Shown here: piece by piece, positions 1 through 9,269 of the stretch
Position numbering within the stretch: position 1 is the first letter of the stretch
Layout: each line of letters starts with the position of its first letter
From: Arthrobacter globiformis
GTDB taxonomy: Bacteria > Actinomycetota > Actinomycetes > Actinomycetales > Micrococcaceae
Direction: 5' to 3'
Assembly (NCBI RefSeq): GCF_030815865.1
Contig: NZ_JAUSXI010000001.1
Location: forward strand, 4,836,001-4,900,000
DNA length: 64,000 nucleotides
Made by a program: the position numbers and the translations under genes
The notes under the pieces: model-generated
Databases searched by the model: none
Seen by the model: only the letters and a program-made list of their open reading frames with translations
Told to the model about the DNA's origin: nothing

Positions 1-2
1 GC

Positions 3-623
3 GGCGTCTACATGGCGCTGATGGATCCGTACGGGCTGGAGATGTTCTCCGTGGAGATGTGGGGGGCCGTCTTTGCTCTCGGCTCCACCGGGTTCATCGT
101 GGGCGGCGCACTGATCGGCAAGTTCGGGCTCGGCGCCAACCCGCTGCGCACCCTGCTCATCGCCGTGGCTGTGATGGGCCTCCTCGGTGCGGTGTTCACG
201 CTGCGGGAGTGGGCCTGGCTGTACGTCGCGGGCATCTGGCTGTACCTGGTCCTGATACCGTTCGTGGAAGCTGCCGAGCAGACTGTTATCCAGCAGGTGG
301 TGCCGCTGCCCCGCCAGGGCCGGGTGTTCGGATTCGCCATGGCATTCGAGTCCGCTGCGGCGCCGGTCACCGCATTCCTCATTGCCCCGATCGCCCAGTT
401 CTGGATCATCCCGTACGCGCGGTCCGCCGAGGGCGCCGCCCGGTTGGCCCCGCTCCTGGGCGAGGGCACGTCCCGCGGCATCGCGCTGGTGTTCCTGGTG
501 GCTGGAATCATCATGATCGCGGCCGCTTTGGCGGCCTTTCTGACGCCGGTCTACCGCCGGGTTTCGGCATCATATTCGCGGGCGGCCGCAGACGCCCCGG
601 GGACTGCGGCACCCTCTGCATGA
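3..623 (+). CDS. MFS transporter, C-terminal part (5' end outside window)
   Basis: Only about the last 206 residues lie in the window. The frame is already open at base 3, so the first ATG (12) is probably internal. The product has five to six hydrophobic membrane segments (roughly residues 17-35, 45-65, 70-90, 105-135 and 155-180 from the first Met), a loop with PRQGRVFGF typical of MFS_3/enterobactin-exporter-like permeases, and a short basic then Ala-rich cytoplasmic tail. It probably acts as an inner-membrane proton-driven exporter. The substrate cannot be read from this fragment. Confidence 0.75.
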   Translation, partial: GVYMALMDPYGLEMFSVEMWGAVFALGSTGFIVGGALIGKFGLGANPLRTLLIAVAVMGLLGAVFTLREWAWLYVAGIWLYLVLIPFVEAAEQTVIQQVVPLPRQGRVFGFAMAFESAAAPVTAFLIAPIAQFWIIPYARSAEGAARLAPLLGEGTSRGIALVFLVAGIIMIAAALAAFLTPVYRRVSASYSRAAADAPGTAAPSA

Positions 624-636
624 GTAAACGGCGTTT

Positions 637-1002
637 TTACCGCGGGCTGCCGTCTCCGGTCCCGCCCGCTTTCTGAATCGAGGGGGCGGTCCGGCTGATG
701 ACGACGATCCGGACGGTCACGCCCGCCAAGACCAGGACGACGCCCAGCGCAATCAGGATCCAGGTAGGAACTGCGGCGGCGTCGATGCTGCGGTAGCAGT
801 CCGCCGCTGCTTTGGCGCCGCGGTGGAGCGCGTCGAATGCTTCAGCGGCACCACTGTCCGGTAAAAGCGGGCTGCCACACAGCGGGCCGGCCTTCTGCAG
901 TCCGAAGACGATCCCGGCAAGGAGCACAGCGAATCCGGCTCCGATCAGCCAGAGCCAGACCTGCCATGCGGCGGAAATCCGCCGGACCGTTGTACCTCGC
1001 AC
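637..1002 (-). CDS. small two-TM hypothetical membrane protein
   Basis: A 121-residue protein starting at GTG with an AGGGAG ribosome-binding site close upstream. Two hydrophobic helices (about residues 14-33 and 79-101) flank an extracytoplasmic loop with two Cys (CGSP and DCYRS) that could form a disulfide. The tail is short and charged. It converges on the MFS gene with a 13-base gap. I do not recognise a family. The pattern resembles the many small actinobacterial envelope proteins of unknown role. Confidence 0.55.
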   Translation of the reverse strand: MRGTTVRRISAAWQVWLWLIGAGFAVLLAGIVFGLQKAGPLCGSPLLPDSGAAEAFDALHRGAKAAADCYRSIDAAAVPTWILIALGVVLVLAGVTVRIVVISRTAPSIQKAGGTGDGSPR

Positions 1003-1132
1003 GTCACTCCCTAGAAAACGGCGGTACCGAAATCATAAGGGGAATTGTGGGGAGTCCTACCAGCCTTGGTTTCCGGTAACAGCAGAATTGTCGTGAGAGC
1101 GGACGACGACGGGACGTCCCGCCGTCGTTCGC

Positions 1133-1474
1133 TTATGCGCAGCGTGCTTGCGGCGCTTCAACGATGGTCATCTGGCCGGTTTCGGGGACTCCGGGAAATT
1201 GCACGTGCAGGGGCTCAGCAGCTGCAACCGGCGGCTCCTGCTGGGAGCGCATCCGCAGAAGTGCTACGGCGGAAATGAGGAACCAGGCGACATTCGTGAC
1301 TACGGACGGCCATGCTTCGTGGAATGCACCGTTGACAATGAAGGCACACGAACCGAGGAGATTCGCGGTCTGGAAGCCCTTGCCGGCCTTCAGCCAACCC
1401 ATGGACACGGCCAGGTACGCACTGAGAATCGCAACAGCGCCTGCCCAACCGGAGATTTCCCACAGCAGTTCCAT
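1133..1474 (-). CDS. CBU_0592-like small membrane protein
   Basis: 113 residues with an ATG start preceded by AAAGGA. Three membrane segments (about residues 7-25, 38-52 and 58-75) contain the WAGAVAILSAYL and NLLGSCAFIVNGAFH signatures I associate with the CBU_0592-type domain found in short bacterial membrane proteins. A soluble C-terminal tail of about 35 residues follows. The function of the family is unknown. Standalone gene with 130-260 base gaps on both sides. Confidence 0.6.
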   Translation of the reverse strand: MELLWEISGWAGAVAILSAYLAVSMGWLKAGKGFQTANLLGSCAFIVNGAFHEAWPSVVTNVAWFLISAVALLRMRSQQEPPVAAAEPLHVQFPGVPETGQMTIVEAPQARCA

Positions 1475-1740
1475 GATGTCCTTTCAGGGTTGATGCCCGG
1501 CTGCCATTCACTGAGCGGAGTGGAGATGACGGGCGATATGTTTTTGTTTTGTAAGAGGCGCCATTGCCGACGGGCTCGGCATCGCTGGAACAGCGTGTGT
1601 GCTCAGCCGTCCGGGCGGGACGTCCTTCGCTGGACGGGCCGGCCTGTCTCTTTTGCCCTTACCTTTAACAGCAATTATGAGGACGAAGGGCCTTTAGATC
1701 AATTGCATTCTGCTGAAGACATGGTTTAGAACTACTTAAC

Positions 1741-2667
1741 ATGGATATCGATCCGCGCCGGCTGCGAGTTCTCCTTGCGGTTGCCCGCACGGGCGGGGTG
1801 CTCGCTGCCGCTGACGAACTGGGGATTTCGCCCTCGGCCGTGTCCCAGCAGCTCAATAAGTTAGAGGACGAGACGGGGCACGCCTTGGTGGTGCGCACAC
1901 CCAAAGGCTCGGTTTTGACACCCGCCGGCCTGGCCGTAGCCGAAGCCGGCGAGGAGATCGAGCGCGCCCTCAGCGTCGCCCGCGCCCGGATGGAAGGCGG
2001 GGCAAACATCGCGGGGGTGGTGCGAGTGGGCGGATTCACCAGCTTTGTCCGCACGGTGGTGATCCCGCGCCTGCCCGAGTGGCGCATCCAGTACCCGCAA
2101 TTACAGATCCGGATGATTGAGGACGACTTCCCCGCCTTGATGCGGCTGCTCCGGCAACGCGCGCTCGACGCCGTCGTGATCGAGCTCGATTCGACGACGA
2201 CGGCCGGGCAACGTTCACTGGGCGCCGGAATGATCGAGGAGCCCCTCCTGGACGAGCCCTGGAAACTGGTGGTTCCCGCGGGTGCGCTGCTTACCACCGA
2301 GAACATCGACCTTGGCCGCCTGCCATTTCCCTGGCTGGGCGTCGAGTCCTCAGCCGCCAACGCTTCGGTCCTCGGCCGGCTCCGCGAGTCAACGGGTGCC
2401 CAGTTGGAGACTGTGCATCAGTACCAGGACACACTGACCGCTCTCGCGCTGGTCGCTGCGGGCGAGGGCGTTGCCATCGTGCCCACGTTGGCGTTGACCG
2501 GCCTCGTCCAGGACGGGGTGGACGTCCTGGACGTCCCCGGACTGGGCACGAGACGCATCGTTCTGCGGCGGTTCGACCGGCGACGGTCAGCCAGCCTGCC
2601 TGTGGACACAGTGGCCCGCCTTCTGCGGGAATCGGCTGCAGCCTTCGACACGCGGTCGACGTCGTGA
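1741..2667 (+). CDS. LysR-family transcriptional regulator
   Basis: 308 residues. An N-terminal winged helix-turn-helix (about residues 3-62, with GGVLAAADELGISPSAVSQQ as the recognition region) is followed by a LysR substrate-binding domain (about 90-295). Length and domain order are normal for LysR regulators, which act as tetramers whose DNA binding changes on effector binding. No strong ribosome-binding site precedes the ATG. The flanking genes are small unknown proteins, so no target is evident beyond likely autoregulation. A weak 7-bp hairpin lies just after the stop (2690-2713). Confidence 0.85.
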   Translation: MDIDPRRLRVLLAVARTGGVLAAADELGISPSAVSQQLNKLEDETGHALVVRTPKGSVLTPAGLAVAEAGEEIERALSVARARMEGGANIAGVVRVGGFTSFVRTVVIPRLPEWRIQYPQLQIRMIEDDFPALMRLLRQRALDAVVIELDSTTTAGQRSLGAGMIEEPLLDEPWKLVVPAGALLTTENIDLGRLPFPWLGVESSAANASVLGRLRESTGAQLETVHQYQDTLTALALVAAGEGVAIVPTLALTGLVQDGVDVLDVPGLGTRRIVLRRFDRRRSASLPVDTVARLLRESAAAFDTRSTS

Positions 2668-2945
2668 GCTGGTCTCGCCCTGGTCTCTGATTGTCCAGAG
2701 TTCTCCGGACAATTAGGCGAGGTATGGCTATTTCCGGCAACCTGATCCGGGCATAGGCTGATAAGCACCACAGTAGATGCGGAGTCGGGCCCGATGAGAG
2801 CGAGGGTTACGAGGATGATCCTTACCGGCAGCGCCCACGGGCGACCCTCTGGCAGTCATGTCATTACTGCCAGCCGCTTATCTACGCAGAGTGGCCGGGA
2901 CGCAGAACTAGCGTTTCCATCCGCGAACAAACAAAGGAGACTCTC

Positions 2946-3095
2946 ATGTTGCTTTGGATAGCCATCATTATCGCGGTTCTCTGGCTTCTCGGCCTGCTCG
3001 GCAACATTGGCGGCGGGTTGATTCACCTGCTTTTGGTTATAGCTGTGGTGGTCCTGATCTTCCACTTCCTCCGCGGCAGGTCCTCCCGCGTGTAG
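2946..3095 (+). CDS. lmo0937-type 49-residue membrane protein
   Basis: A short reading frame with a strong AAAGGAG ribosome-binding site directly upstream of the ATG. The product is almost entirely hydrophobic: two helices (about residues 2-18 and 24-42) separated by a NIGGG turn and ended by basic FLRGRSSRV. This matches the short lmo0937/DUF5670-like membrane proteins widespread in Gram-positive bacteria, often stress-associated. The role is unknown. Confidence 0.7.
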   Translation: MLLWIAIIIAVLWLLGLLGNIGGGLIHLLLVIAVVVLIFHFLRGRSSRV

Positions 3096-3115
3096 CTTGC
3101 CTCTGCGCCCCTTGG

Positions 3116-3499
3116 CTACCAGGTGAGCTTCTGCGCCTTGACAACGTAGTGGCCGTCGCGCTCGGTGAACGTGACGAGGTACCCGCGCTTGGCGCCGTTG
3201 ACCCTCATCTGGCAGTCCGTGTGGGTGCCTACCTTAAGATCTGGGAAGTTCTTGCACTCCACCCCTGCGATCTTGATGCCGGGGATCTTGGGCTGGGCGC
3301 GTGCCATGATCCGGGCCGCCAGGAGTTTGCCGCTGGTCGCTGCCGTGAATTTCAGGGCTGCGGGCGTGGCTACGGGTGCTGCGGGTGCTGCGGTCGCGGT
3401 AACTGTTGGCCCCGGAGAGGGAGCTGACGCGGCGCAGCCGGCCATCGCCAGCGCCCCAAGCAGCGCCGCTGCCGACAGAGTAGTGCGCCTGATATTCAT
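3116..3499 (-). CDS. secreted lipoprotein, DUF4333-like
   Basis: 127 residues from the ATG at 3499, chosen because AAAGGA lies just upstream and because a clean lipoprotein signal follows: basic n-region, hydrophobic core, and lipobox with Cys at about residue 22 (AMAGC). A longer upstream frame exists but would bury the signal peptide. After a Pro/Ala/Thr linker comes a small domain with two Cys (ECKNFPDLKVG and TDCQMRV) and a C-terminal VVKAQKLTW, resembling the DUF4333 domain of actinobacterial cell-surface lipoproteins. Function unknown. Confidence 0.65.
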   Translation of the reverse strand: MNIRRTTLSAAALLGALAMAGCAASAPSPGPTVTATAAPAAPVATPAALKFTAATSGKLLAARIMARAQPKIPGIKIAGVECKNFPDLKVGTHTDCQMRVNGAKRGYLVTFTERDGHYVVKAQKLTW

Positions 3500-3813
3500 T
3501 GCCGTCCTTTCGATCCGGAGCTCCTGCCGGCCGCTACAACTCTGCAGCGTATTCCTTGAGGAAAGGTTGGCGCGGGGGGACCTCATGAGAATGGCGGCCC
3601 CCTGAGGAGCCGCCACTCGTCGTGATGAGCCGGAGACCCGACTTGTGCCTCAGCCCGGACGTCGAGTTGGATTTTGGCCAACTCGAGTGCGTCTCAGAAA
3701 GGAACAGGTTTACGAGACACCGCACGGCCTGCTGGCGCGAATCGATCAATGCCCCGGAATCCCGCGGCAGCCTTTTCGCACCGGGACTATCCGGCCCGGG
3801 CGGGGTGTAGCCG
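3500..3813. other. intergenic stretch
   Basis: About 310 bases between a minus-strand lipoprotein start and the minus-strand end of the alanine-dehydrogenase-like gene. It must carry the lipoprotein promoter (AAAGGA ribosome-binding site at its left edge). No reading frame here has a convincing start or composition, and I see no clear hairpin terminator. Confidence 0.4.
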
Positions 3814-4974
3814 CTAGCCGTCGAGCGGCAAATGCGGGTATTCCGGCGCACGCTGTTGGAACTGCAGCACGTCCATGTTGCGAATGACTCCGTCGCGGAT
3901 TTCGATCGCCCGCCGGATGGTCTCGTTCTCCGTCCACGCATCAGGGCCTGAGACCACGGTTTCCAGGAAGGGCAGCAGCGCCTCGCTGATTTCCCAGCTG
4001 GAGGAATTCCAGAGGTAGGAAGGGCTGTGGTCCACCGCGTAGTAGTCGATGTGGTCGCCGACCGTGAACATGGGTTCGGCGAAGGTGGTGTTTTTCGCCC
4101 AGCTGAAGCCCATGCCCTCGTCGCAGGAGACGTCCACGATCAGGCTGCCAGGACGGAACGCGTCAAGGTCCTCGGTGCGCAGGTAGGTCAGCGGCGCATT
4201 GGGGTTCTGCAGGGTGCAGTTGACCACGATATCGCTCTCAGCGAGGAACGGCGCCAGCGGCACACGACCGCGCTCGGTGATGACCTCGCTGAGGAACGGG
4301 GCCCGATCATCGTGGTCGAACTGCGCGATCCGCACCGAATGGATGGGCGAGCCCACGGCTGCAACACCGCGGTTGGTCAGCACCTGGACGTCATGGATGC
4401 CGTGGGCATTCAGTGCCGTGACGGCGCCACGCGCGGTGGCTCCGAAGCCGATAACGACGGCGCTTAGCCGGCGGCCGTAATCGCCCGTAGAGCCGGACAG
4501 CGCCAACGAGTGCAGCACGGAGCAGTACCCGGCCAGCTCGTTGTTCTTGTGGAACACGTGCAGGCCGAAGCCGCCGTCGCTGGCCCAGTGATTCATCGCC
4601 TCGAAGGCGATCAGCGTGAGCTTTTTGTCGATCGCCAGCTGGGTGATCGCCCGGTCCTGGACACAGTGCGGCCACCCCCAGAGGACTTGGCCGTCACGGA
4701 GCTCGGCAAGGTCTTCAGGCTGGGGTTTTGGCAGGAGCACGACGTCGGCATCTGCCACCAGTTGCGCGCGCGGGGCGATGCGCCCCACGCGCGATGCCAG
4801 ATGGGCGTCCGAGACGCCGAATCGTTCGCCGTAGCCTTCCTCGAAGATAAGCTGCTGGCGCAGTTCCGGGGCGATTCGGTCCAAATGGAGCGGGTGGATG
4901 GGGAGGCGCCGCTCGTCGGGCTTCCGGGTGCTGGCCAGGACTCCAAGGGTGAGGTGTTTCGGTGAATTTGTCAC
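3814..4974 (-). CDS. alanine dehydrogenase / carboxyethyl-ornithine-synthase-like oxidoreductase
   Basis: 386 residues. The N-terminal half matches the AlaDH/PNT N-terminal domain (early TRKPDERRLPIHP, as in enzymes that bind a 2-oxo acid). The C-terminal half has a Rossmann-type nucleotide site (VIGFGATARGAV, about residues 173-184). The family covers NAD-dependent alanine dehydrogenase, transhydrogenase and N5-(carboxyethyl)ornithine synthase. The overall look is closest to the last type, but substrate is inferred only. The start is GTG at 4974, overlapping the stop of the preceding small gene by 4 bases (GTGA), so the two are probably translationally coupled. Confidence 0.7.
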   Translation of the reverse strand: MTNSPKHLTLGVLASTRKPDERRLPIHPLHLDRIAPELRQQLIFEEGYGERFGVSDAHLASRVGRIAPRAQLVADADVVLLPKPQPEDLAELRDGQVLWGWPHCVQDRAITQLAIDKKLTLIAFEAMNHWASDGGFGLHVFHKNNELAGYCSVLHSLALSGSTGDYGRRLSAVVIGFGATARGAVTALNAHGIHDVQVLTNRGVAAVGSPIHSVRIAQFDHDDRAPFLSEVITERGRVPLAPFLAESDIVVNCTLQNPNAPLTYLRTEDLDAFRPGSLIVDVSCDEGMGFSWAKNTTFAEPMFTVGDHIDYYAVDHSPSYLWNSSSWEISEALLPFLETVVSGPDAWTENETIRRAIEIRDGVIRNMDVLQFQQRAPEYPHLPLDG

Positions 4975-5120
4975 TTCTTCTTGGAGCTCGCGGACTTGGT
5001 GGCGGTCACCTTGTCGAGGGAGCTGGCCGACGCCGAAGCGGCCTTCTTGTCAGCGCGCTTTTCCTTAAGGGATTTGTCGGACTTCTTGGATGCTGCTTGA
5101 CGGGGGGACTTGTCAGCCAT
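4971..5120 (-). CDS. lysine/serine/alanine-rich 49-residue basic protein
   Basis: Starts ATG at 5120 and ends in the GTGA overlap with the dehydrogenase-like gene downstream. The composition is extreme: Lys, Ala, Ser and Asp make up nearly the whole protein, ending SSKKK, with no hydrophobic core, so it is expected to be disordered and could bind nucleic acid. No family recognised. The coupling suggests co-expression with the oxidoreductase, although a functional link is not evident. Confidence 0.6.
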   Translation of the reverse strand: MADKSPRQAASKKSDKSLKEKRADKKAASASASSLDKVTATKSASSKKK

Positions 5121-5310
5121 AATCGCTCCTGTAGGGGAACCGAAGGGGTTCCTGACTTCTGACGATACAGGGAGGGACCTAACTGGATGTCGGGGAGAGC
5201 TGGTGCCCCGGCAGCGGCGAGGTTCCGGGCGGCCTGGAGCGGCTGCTGAGCGGCCCGGGAAGATGGGGGAGGTGCTGACTAGTGCTCCAGCAGGACCCTT
5301 GGCCCCATCA

Positions 5311-5347
5311 GACACTTGTGCCCCGACATGCCAGGGCCACAAGTGTC
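5311..5347. terminator. inverted repeat after ABC-exporter operon
   Basis: A perfect 10-bp inverted repeat (GACACTTGTG at 5311-5320 and CACAAGTGTC at 5338-5347) lies just beyond the minus-strand stop of the ABC transporter gene. There is no U-tract, so it is only a candidate terminator or mRNA-end stabiliser. Confidence 0.35.
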
Positions 5348-5366
5348 CCTTCGTGCTCAAAGCCCC

Positions 5367-7388
5367 TCAAACCTCAGCCGCCGGCGCCGCGAACTGCGCC
5401 TCGTACAGGCGCGCATACGCCCCGCCCGAAGAAAGCAAAGAAGTGTGGGTGCCCTGCTCCACGATCTGCCCGGCCTCCATCACCAGGATGAGGTCGGCGT
5501 CGCGGATCGTGGAGAGGCGGTGCGCGATCACGAAGCTCGTCCGGTCGCTCCGAAGCGCGCTCATCGCCTTCTGCACCAGCAGCTCAGTGCGGGTATCCAC
5601 CGAGCTCGTCGCCTCGTCCAGGATCAGCACCGACGGCCGGGACAGGAATGCCCGGGCAATCGTCAGTAGCTGCTTCTCCCCCGCCGAGACGTTGGAGCCC
5701 TCGTCCTCGAGCACCGTGTCGTACCCCTCCGGCAGCGCACGCACGAACCGGTCCACGTACGTCGCCTGCGCCGCCTCCATGATCTCCTCCTCCGACGCCG
5801 AGGGCCGGCCGTACGCGATGTTGTCCCGGATGGTCCCGCCGAACAGCCACGTATCCTGCAGCACCATCCCCATCCGCGAGCGCAGCTCCCGCCGCGGGAC
5901 GGAGGTGACGTCCACGCCGTCGAGCGTTATCCGGCCCGCATCCAGCTCGTAGAACCGCATCATCAGGTTCACCAGGGTGGTCTTGCCGGCCCCCGTGGGT
6001 CCGACGATCGCCACCGTCTGCCCCGGTTCCGCCACCAGGCTGAGGTCCGTGATCAGCGGTTTGTCGGATGAGTAGGAGAACGAGACGTTCTCGAACACCA
6101 GCCGGCCCCGCCCGCCGTCGGGAGCAGAACCAGCAGCCTCAGGGGACTGCTCCTCCTCATCCAGCAGCTCGAACACCCGCTCCGCCGACGCCACCCCGGA
6201 CTGCAGCAGGTTGGCCATCGAGCCCAGCTGGGCCAGCGGCTGCGTGAACTGCCGCGAGTACTGGATGAACGCCTGCACGTCGCCCAGCTGCATGGCCCCG
6301 GACGCCACCTGAAGCGCGCCCACCACGGCGACCCCCACGTACACCAGGTTCCCGATAAACGTCAGCGCCGGCATGATCAGGCCGGAAATGAACTGCGCCC
6401 CGAAGCTCGCATCGAACAGCTCGGCGTTCTTCTGCCGGAACCGTTCCTCCACCTCCCGCTGCCGGCCGAACACCTTCACCAGCGCGTGCCCCGTGTAGGT
6501 CTCCTCGATCTGCCCGTTCAACTCCCCCGTGTGCTTCCATTGCGCCACGAACAGCTTCTGCGAACGCTTGGCGATCAGCGCCGTCGTCACCAGCGTCAGC
6601 GGCACCGTCACCAGCGCAATCAGCGCCAGCACCGGCGAGAGCAGGAACATCATCACCAGCACGCCCGCCACTGTCAGCAGCGACGTGACCGCCTGGGAGA
6701 TGGACTGCTGCAGGCTCTGGGAGATGTTGTCCACGTCGTTCGTCACCCGGCTGAGCAGCTCGCCGCGCTGGATGGAGTCGAAGTACCGCAGCGGCAGCCG
6801 GTGGATCTTGGCCTCGATCCGCTCCCGCAGCCGGTACACGGTCCGCTGCACCACGCCGTTCAGCACATACGCCTGGATCCAGCCGAACGCCGACGCCAGC
6901 ACATACAGCGCCAGCGCCCACAGCAGCACGTTCGCCAGCGCCGCGAAGTCGATCCCCTTGCCCGGCGTCAGCGTCATCGCCCCGATCATGTCCGCCTGCG
7001 CGTTCTGCCCGGACGCCCGCAGCCCGGCGATCACCTCTTCCTTGCTCGCCCCGGCCGGCAGGTTCTTGGACACGACGCCGGCGAAGATCAGGTTGGTGCC
7101 CTCGCCCAGCAGCCGCGGCCCGGTCACCGAGAACGCCACGCTTACGACGGCGAGCGCCAGTACCAGCGCCAGCCACGCCCGCTCGGGGCGCAGCTCCCCC
7201 AGCAGCCGCCGGGCCGACGGCCCGAAGTTCAGCGCCTTCTCCGCCGGGACGTTCATCCCGGCAAACGGTCCGCCGCGTCCCGGTCCGCCCGTGGGCCGGG
7301 GAATGCGTACGACGGCGGACTGCTGGGTTCCGGGGGCAGCGCCGGTTCCGGTCTGCTCGGCTCGCTGGGCCCGGCTCGACGTGCTCAT
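5367..7388 (-). CDS. ABC exporter half-transporter (catalytic-site subunit)
   Basis: 673 residues. A type-I exporter membrane domain (six TM helices, about residues 70-390) is followed by an ATPase domain. Visible motifs are Walker A GPTGAGKTT, signature VSAGEKQ, Walker B VLILDEATSSVD with the catalytic Glu, and switch His in VIAHRLST. It overlaps the upstream exporter gene by 4 bases (ATGA) and almost certainly forms a heterodimer with it, like TmrAB or TM287/288. This subunit carries the canonical Walker B Glu and His, while the partner lacks them. The likely role is multidrug or lipid export. The N-terminus has a Gly/Pro-rich cytoplasmic extension of about 60 residues. Confidence 0.88.
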   Translation of the reverse strand: MSTSSRAQRAEQTGTGAAPGTQQSAVVRIPRPTGGPGRGGPFAGMNVPAEKALNFGPSARRLLGELRPERAWLALVLALAVVSVAFSVTGPRLLGEGTNLIFAGVVSKNLPAGASKEEVIAGLRASGQNAQADMIGAMTLTPGKGIDFAALANVLLWALALYVLASAFGWIQAYVLNGVVQRTVYRLRERIEAKIHRLPLRYFDSIQRGELLSRVTNDVDNISQSLQQSISQAVTSLLTVAGVLVMMFLLSPVLALIALVTVPLTLVTTALIAKRSQKLFVAQWKHTGELNGQIEETYTGHALVKVFGRQREVEERFRQKNAELFDASFGAQFISGLIMPALTFIGNLVYVGVAVVGALQVASGAMQLGDVQAFIQYSRQFTQPLAQLGSMANLLQSGVASAERVFELLDEEEQSPEAAGSAPDGGRGRLVFENVSFSYSSDKPLITDLSLVAEPGQTVAIVGPTGAGKTTLVNLMMRFYELDAGRITLDGVDVTSVPRRELRSRMGMVLQDTWLFGGTIRDNIAYGRPSASEEEIMEAAQATYVDRFVRALPEGYDTVLEDEGSNVSAGEKQLLTIARAFLSRPSVLILDEATSSVDTRTELLVQKAMSALRSDRTSFVIAHRLSTIRDADLILVMEAGQIVEQGTHTSLLSSGGAYARLYEAQFAAPAAEV

Positions 7389-9136
7389 GCCGCCTCCTCC
7401 GCCGCCAGCTGCGAGGACACGATTTCGCGGTATGTCTCCGAACTCTCCAGCAACTCACTGTGCGTTCCGCGCCCGACGATCCTGCCGCCGTCGAGCACCA
7501 AAATCTGGTCCGCGTCCACGATGCTGGAGACCCGCTGGGCGATGATCACCAGCGTGGCGCCAGCGGTGTCCCGGTGCAGCGCCCGCCGGAGCCGGGCGTC
7601 CGTGGCGGTGTCCAGCGAGGAAAACGAGTCGTCAAAGATGTACAGCTCGGGCCGCTTTATCAGCGCCCGGGCGATCGCCAGCCGCTGCCGCTGCCCGCCG
7701 GACACGTTCGTGCCGCCCTGTGAGACGGGTGCGTCCAGGCCGCCCTCCATCTCCCGCACAAAGTCCTCGGCCTGGGCGGTGGCCAGCGCGTGCCACAGCT
7801 CCTCCTCGGTGGCATCCGGCTTGCCGTACAGCAGGTTGCTCCGCACGGTTCCGGAAAACAGGTACGGCCGCTGCGGCACCAGTCCGATGTGCCCCCACAG
7901 CAGGTCAGGGTGCAGCTCCCGCACGTCCACACCGCCCATCATCACCGACCCTGAAGTGGCGTCGAACAGCCGCGGCATGAGGTTCACCAGCGTGGTTTTC
8001 CCCGACCCAGTGCTGCCGATCACCGCCGTCGTCCGCCCCGCCGGGGCCGTGAAGCTGATGCCGCTGAGGACCGGCCGCTCGGCACCCGGGTAGGCGAATC
8101 CGACGTCGCGCATTTCCAGCTCACCGCGGGCGGTGGCCCGGGAAGTATCAGCCGCGAAAACCACCGGGTTCACCGGTGGGCGCACGGACGACTCCGTCTC
8201 CAGCACCTCCCCGATCCGGTCCGCCGAGACCGCAGCGCGCGGGATCATCACGGCCATGAAGGTGGCCATCATGACGGACATCAGGATCTGCAGCAGGTAG
8301 CTGAGGAACGCCACCAGCGTGCCCACCCGCATGGAGCCGTCCTCAATCCGGAAGGATCCGAACCAGATCACCGCCACGCTGGAGACGTTGAGCACCAGCA
8401 TCACCACGGGAAAGGCGAGCGCCATCAGCCGCCCGGCACGCAGCGCCGTGTCCGTCACGTCCGCGTTGGCGCCCGCGAAGCGCTCGGTCTCCAGGTCCTC
8501 GCGCACAAACGCCCGCACCACCCTGATGCCCGCCAGCTGCTCGCGGAGCACCCTGTTGACGGCGTCGATCCGCAGCTGCATCAGGCGGAACAGCGGCACC
8601 ATCCGGCTAATGATCACCCCAACGCCTAAGAGCAGCGCCGGCACGCTCACCGCGATCAGCCAGGACAGCTGGGCATCCTGACGGACGGCCATCACCACGC
8701 CGCCGATGCTGAGCATGGGCGCGGCCACCATCAGAGTGGCAGACATCAGCACCAGCTGCTGGACCTGCTGGACGTCGTTGGTGGACCTGGTGATGAGGCT
8801 TGCCGGGCCAAACCGGGTGACCTCCTGCTCGGAGAACCCGCCCACCCGGGTGAAGATCGCCCCGCGCAGGTCGCGCCCCATCCCCATCGCCGCCTTGGCT
8901 CCGAAGTACACCGCCGTCACCGCGCACGCAATCTGCAGCAGGGTGATGAACAGCATGAGGCTGCCAACGCGCAGGATGTAGCCGGTGTCCCCCGTGGCCA
9001 CGCCCAGGTCGATGATGTCCGCGTTCAGGGTGGGGAGATAAAGGGAGGCAATGGACTGCGCCAACTGAAAAACGACGACGGCGATCAGCAGCCGCCGTTG
9101 CGGCTGCAGGTACCGGACAAGAAGCTTCCAGAGCAT
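7385..9136 (-). CDS. ABC exporter half-transporter (degenerate-site subunit)
   Basis: 583 residues from the ATG at 9136, chosen for the GAGGTGG ribosome-binding site just upstream and because MLWKLLVRYLQPQ is a typical exporter N-terminus. A longer frame to 9256 is Arg/Pro-rich and unlikely. Six TM helices precede an ATPase domain with Walker A GSTGSGKTT, signature VSGGQRQ, a Walker B ending FDDSFSSLD (Asp where the catalytic Glu should be) and IIAQR (Gln instead of switch His). These changes mark the degenerate ATP site of a heterodimeric exporter. First gene of the two-gene operon. Confidence 0.88.
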   Translation of the reverse strand: MLWKLLVRYLQPQRRLLIAVVVFQLAQSIASLYLPTLNADIIDLGVATGDTGYILRVGSLMLFITLLQIACAVTAVYFGAKAAMGMGRDLRGAIFTRVGGFSEQEVTRFGPASLITRSTNDVQQVQQLVLMSATLMVAAPMLSIGGVVMAVRQDAQLSWLIAVSVPALLLGVGVIISRMVPLFRLMQLRIDAVNRVLREQLAGIRVVRAFVREDLETERFAGANADVTDTALRAGRLMALAFPVVMLVLNVSSVAVIWFGSFRIEDGSMRVGTLVAFLSYLLQILMSVMMATFMAVMIPRAAVSADRIGEVLETESSVRPPVNPVVFAADTSRATARGELEMRDVGFAYPGAERPVLSGISFTAPAGRTTAVIGSTGSGKTTLVNLMPRLFDATSGSVMMGGVDVRELHPDLLWGHIGLVPQRPYLFSGTVRSNLLYGKPDATEEELWHALATAQAEDFVREMEGGLDAPVSQGGTNVSGGQRQRLAIARALIKRPELYIFDDSFSSLDTATDARLRRALHRDTAGATLVIIAQRVSSIVDADQILVLDGGRIVGRGTHSELLESSETYREIVSSQLAAEEAA

Positions 9137-9269
9137 CCAGGTCCACCTCGCAGCAGGTCCTCGAAGTGATGGAAAGGCCAGTGTACGTCCCGCGGCTCGG
9201 GGCAGCCTGTAAGCTGAGGCCGTCGCCGGATTTCCGGAAACGCGGCAATTGAACACCGCAAATTGAAGA

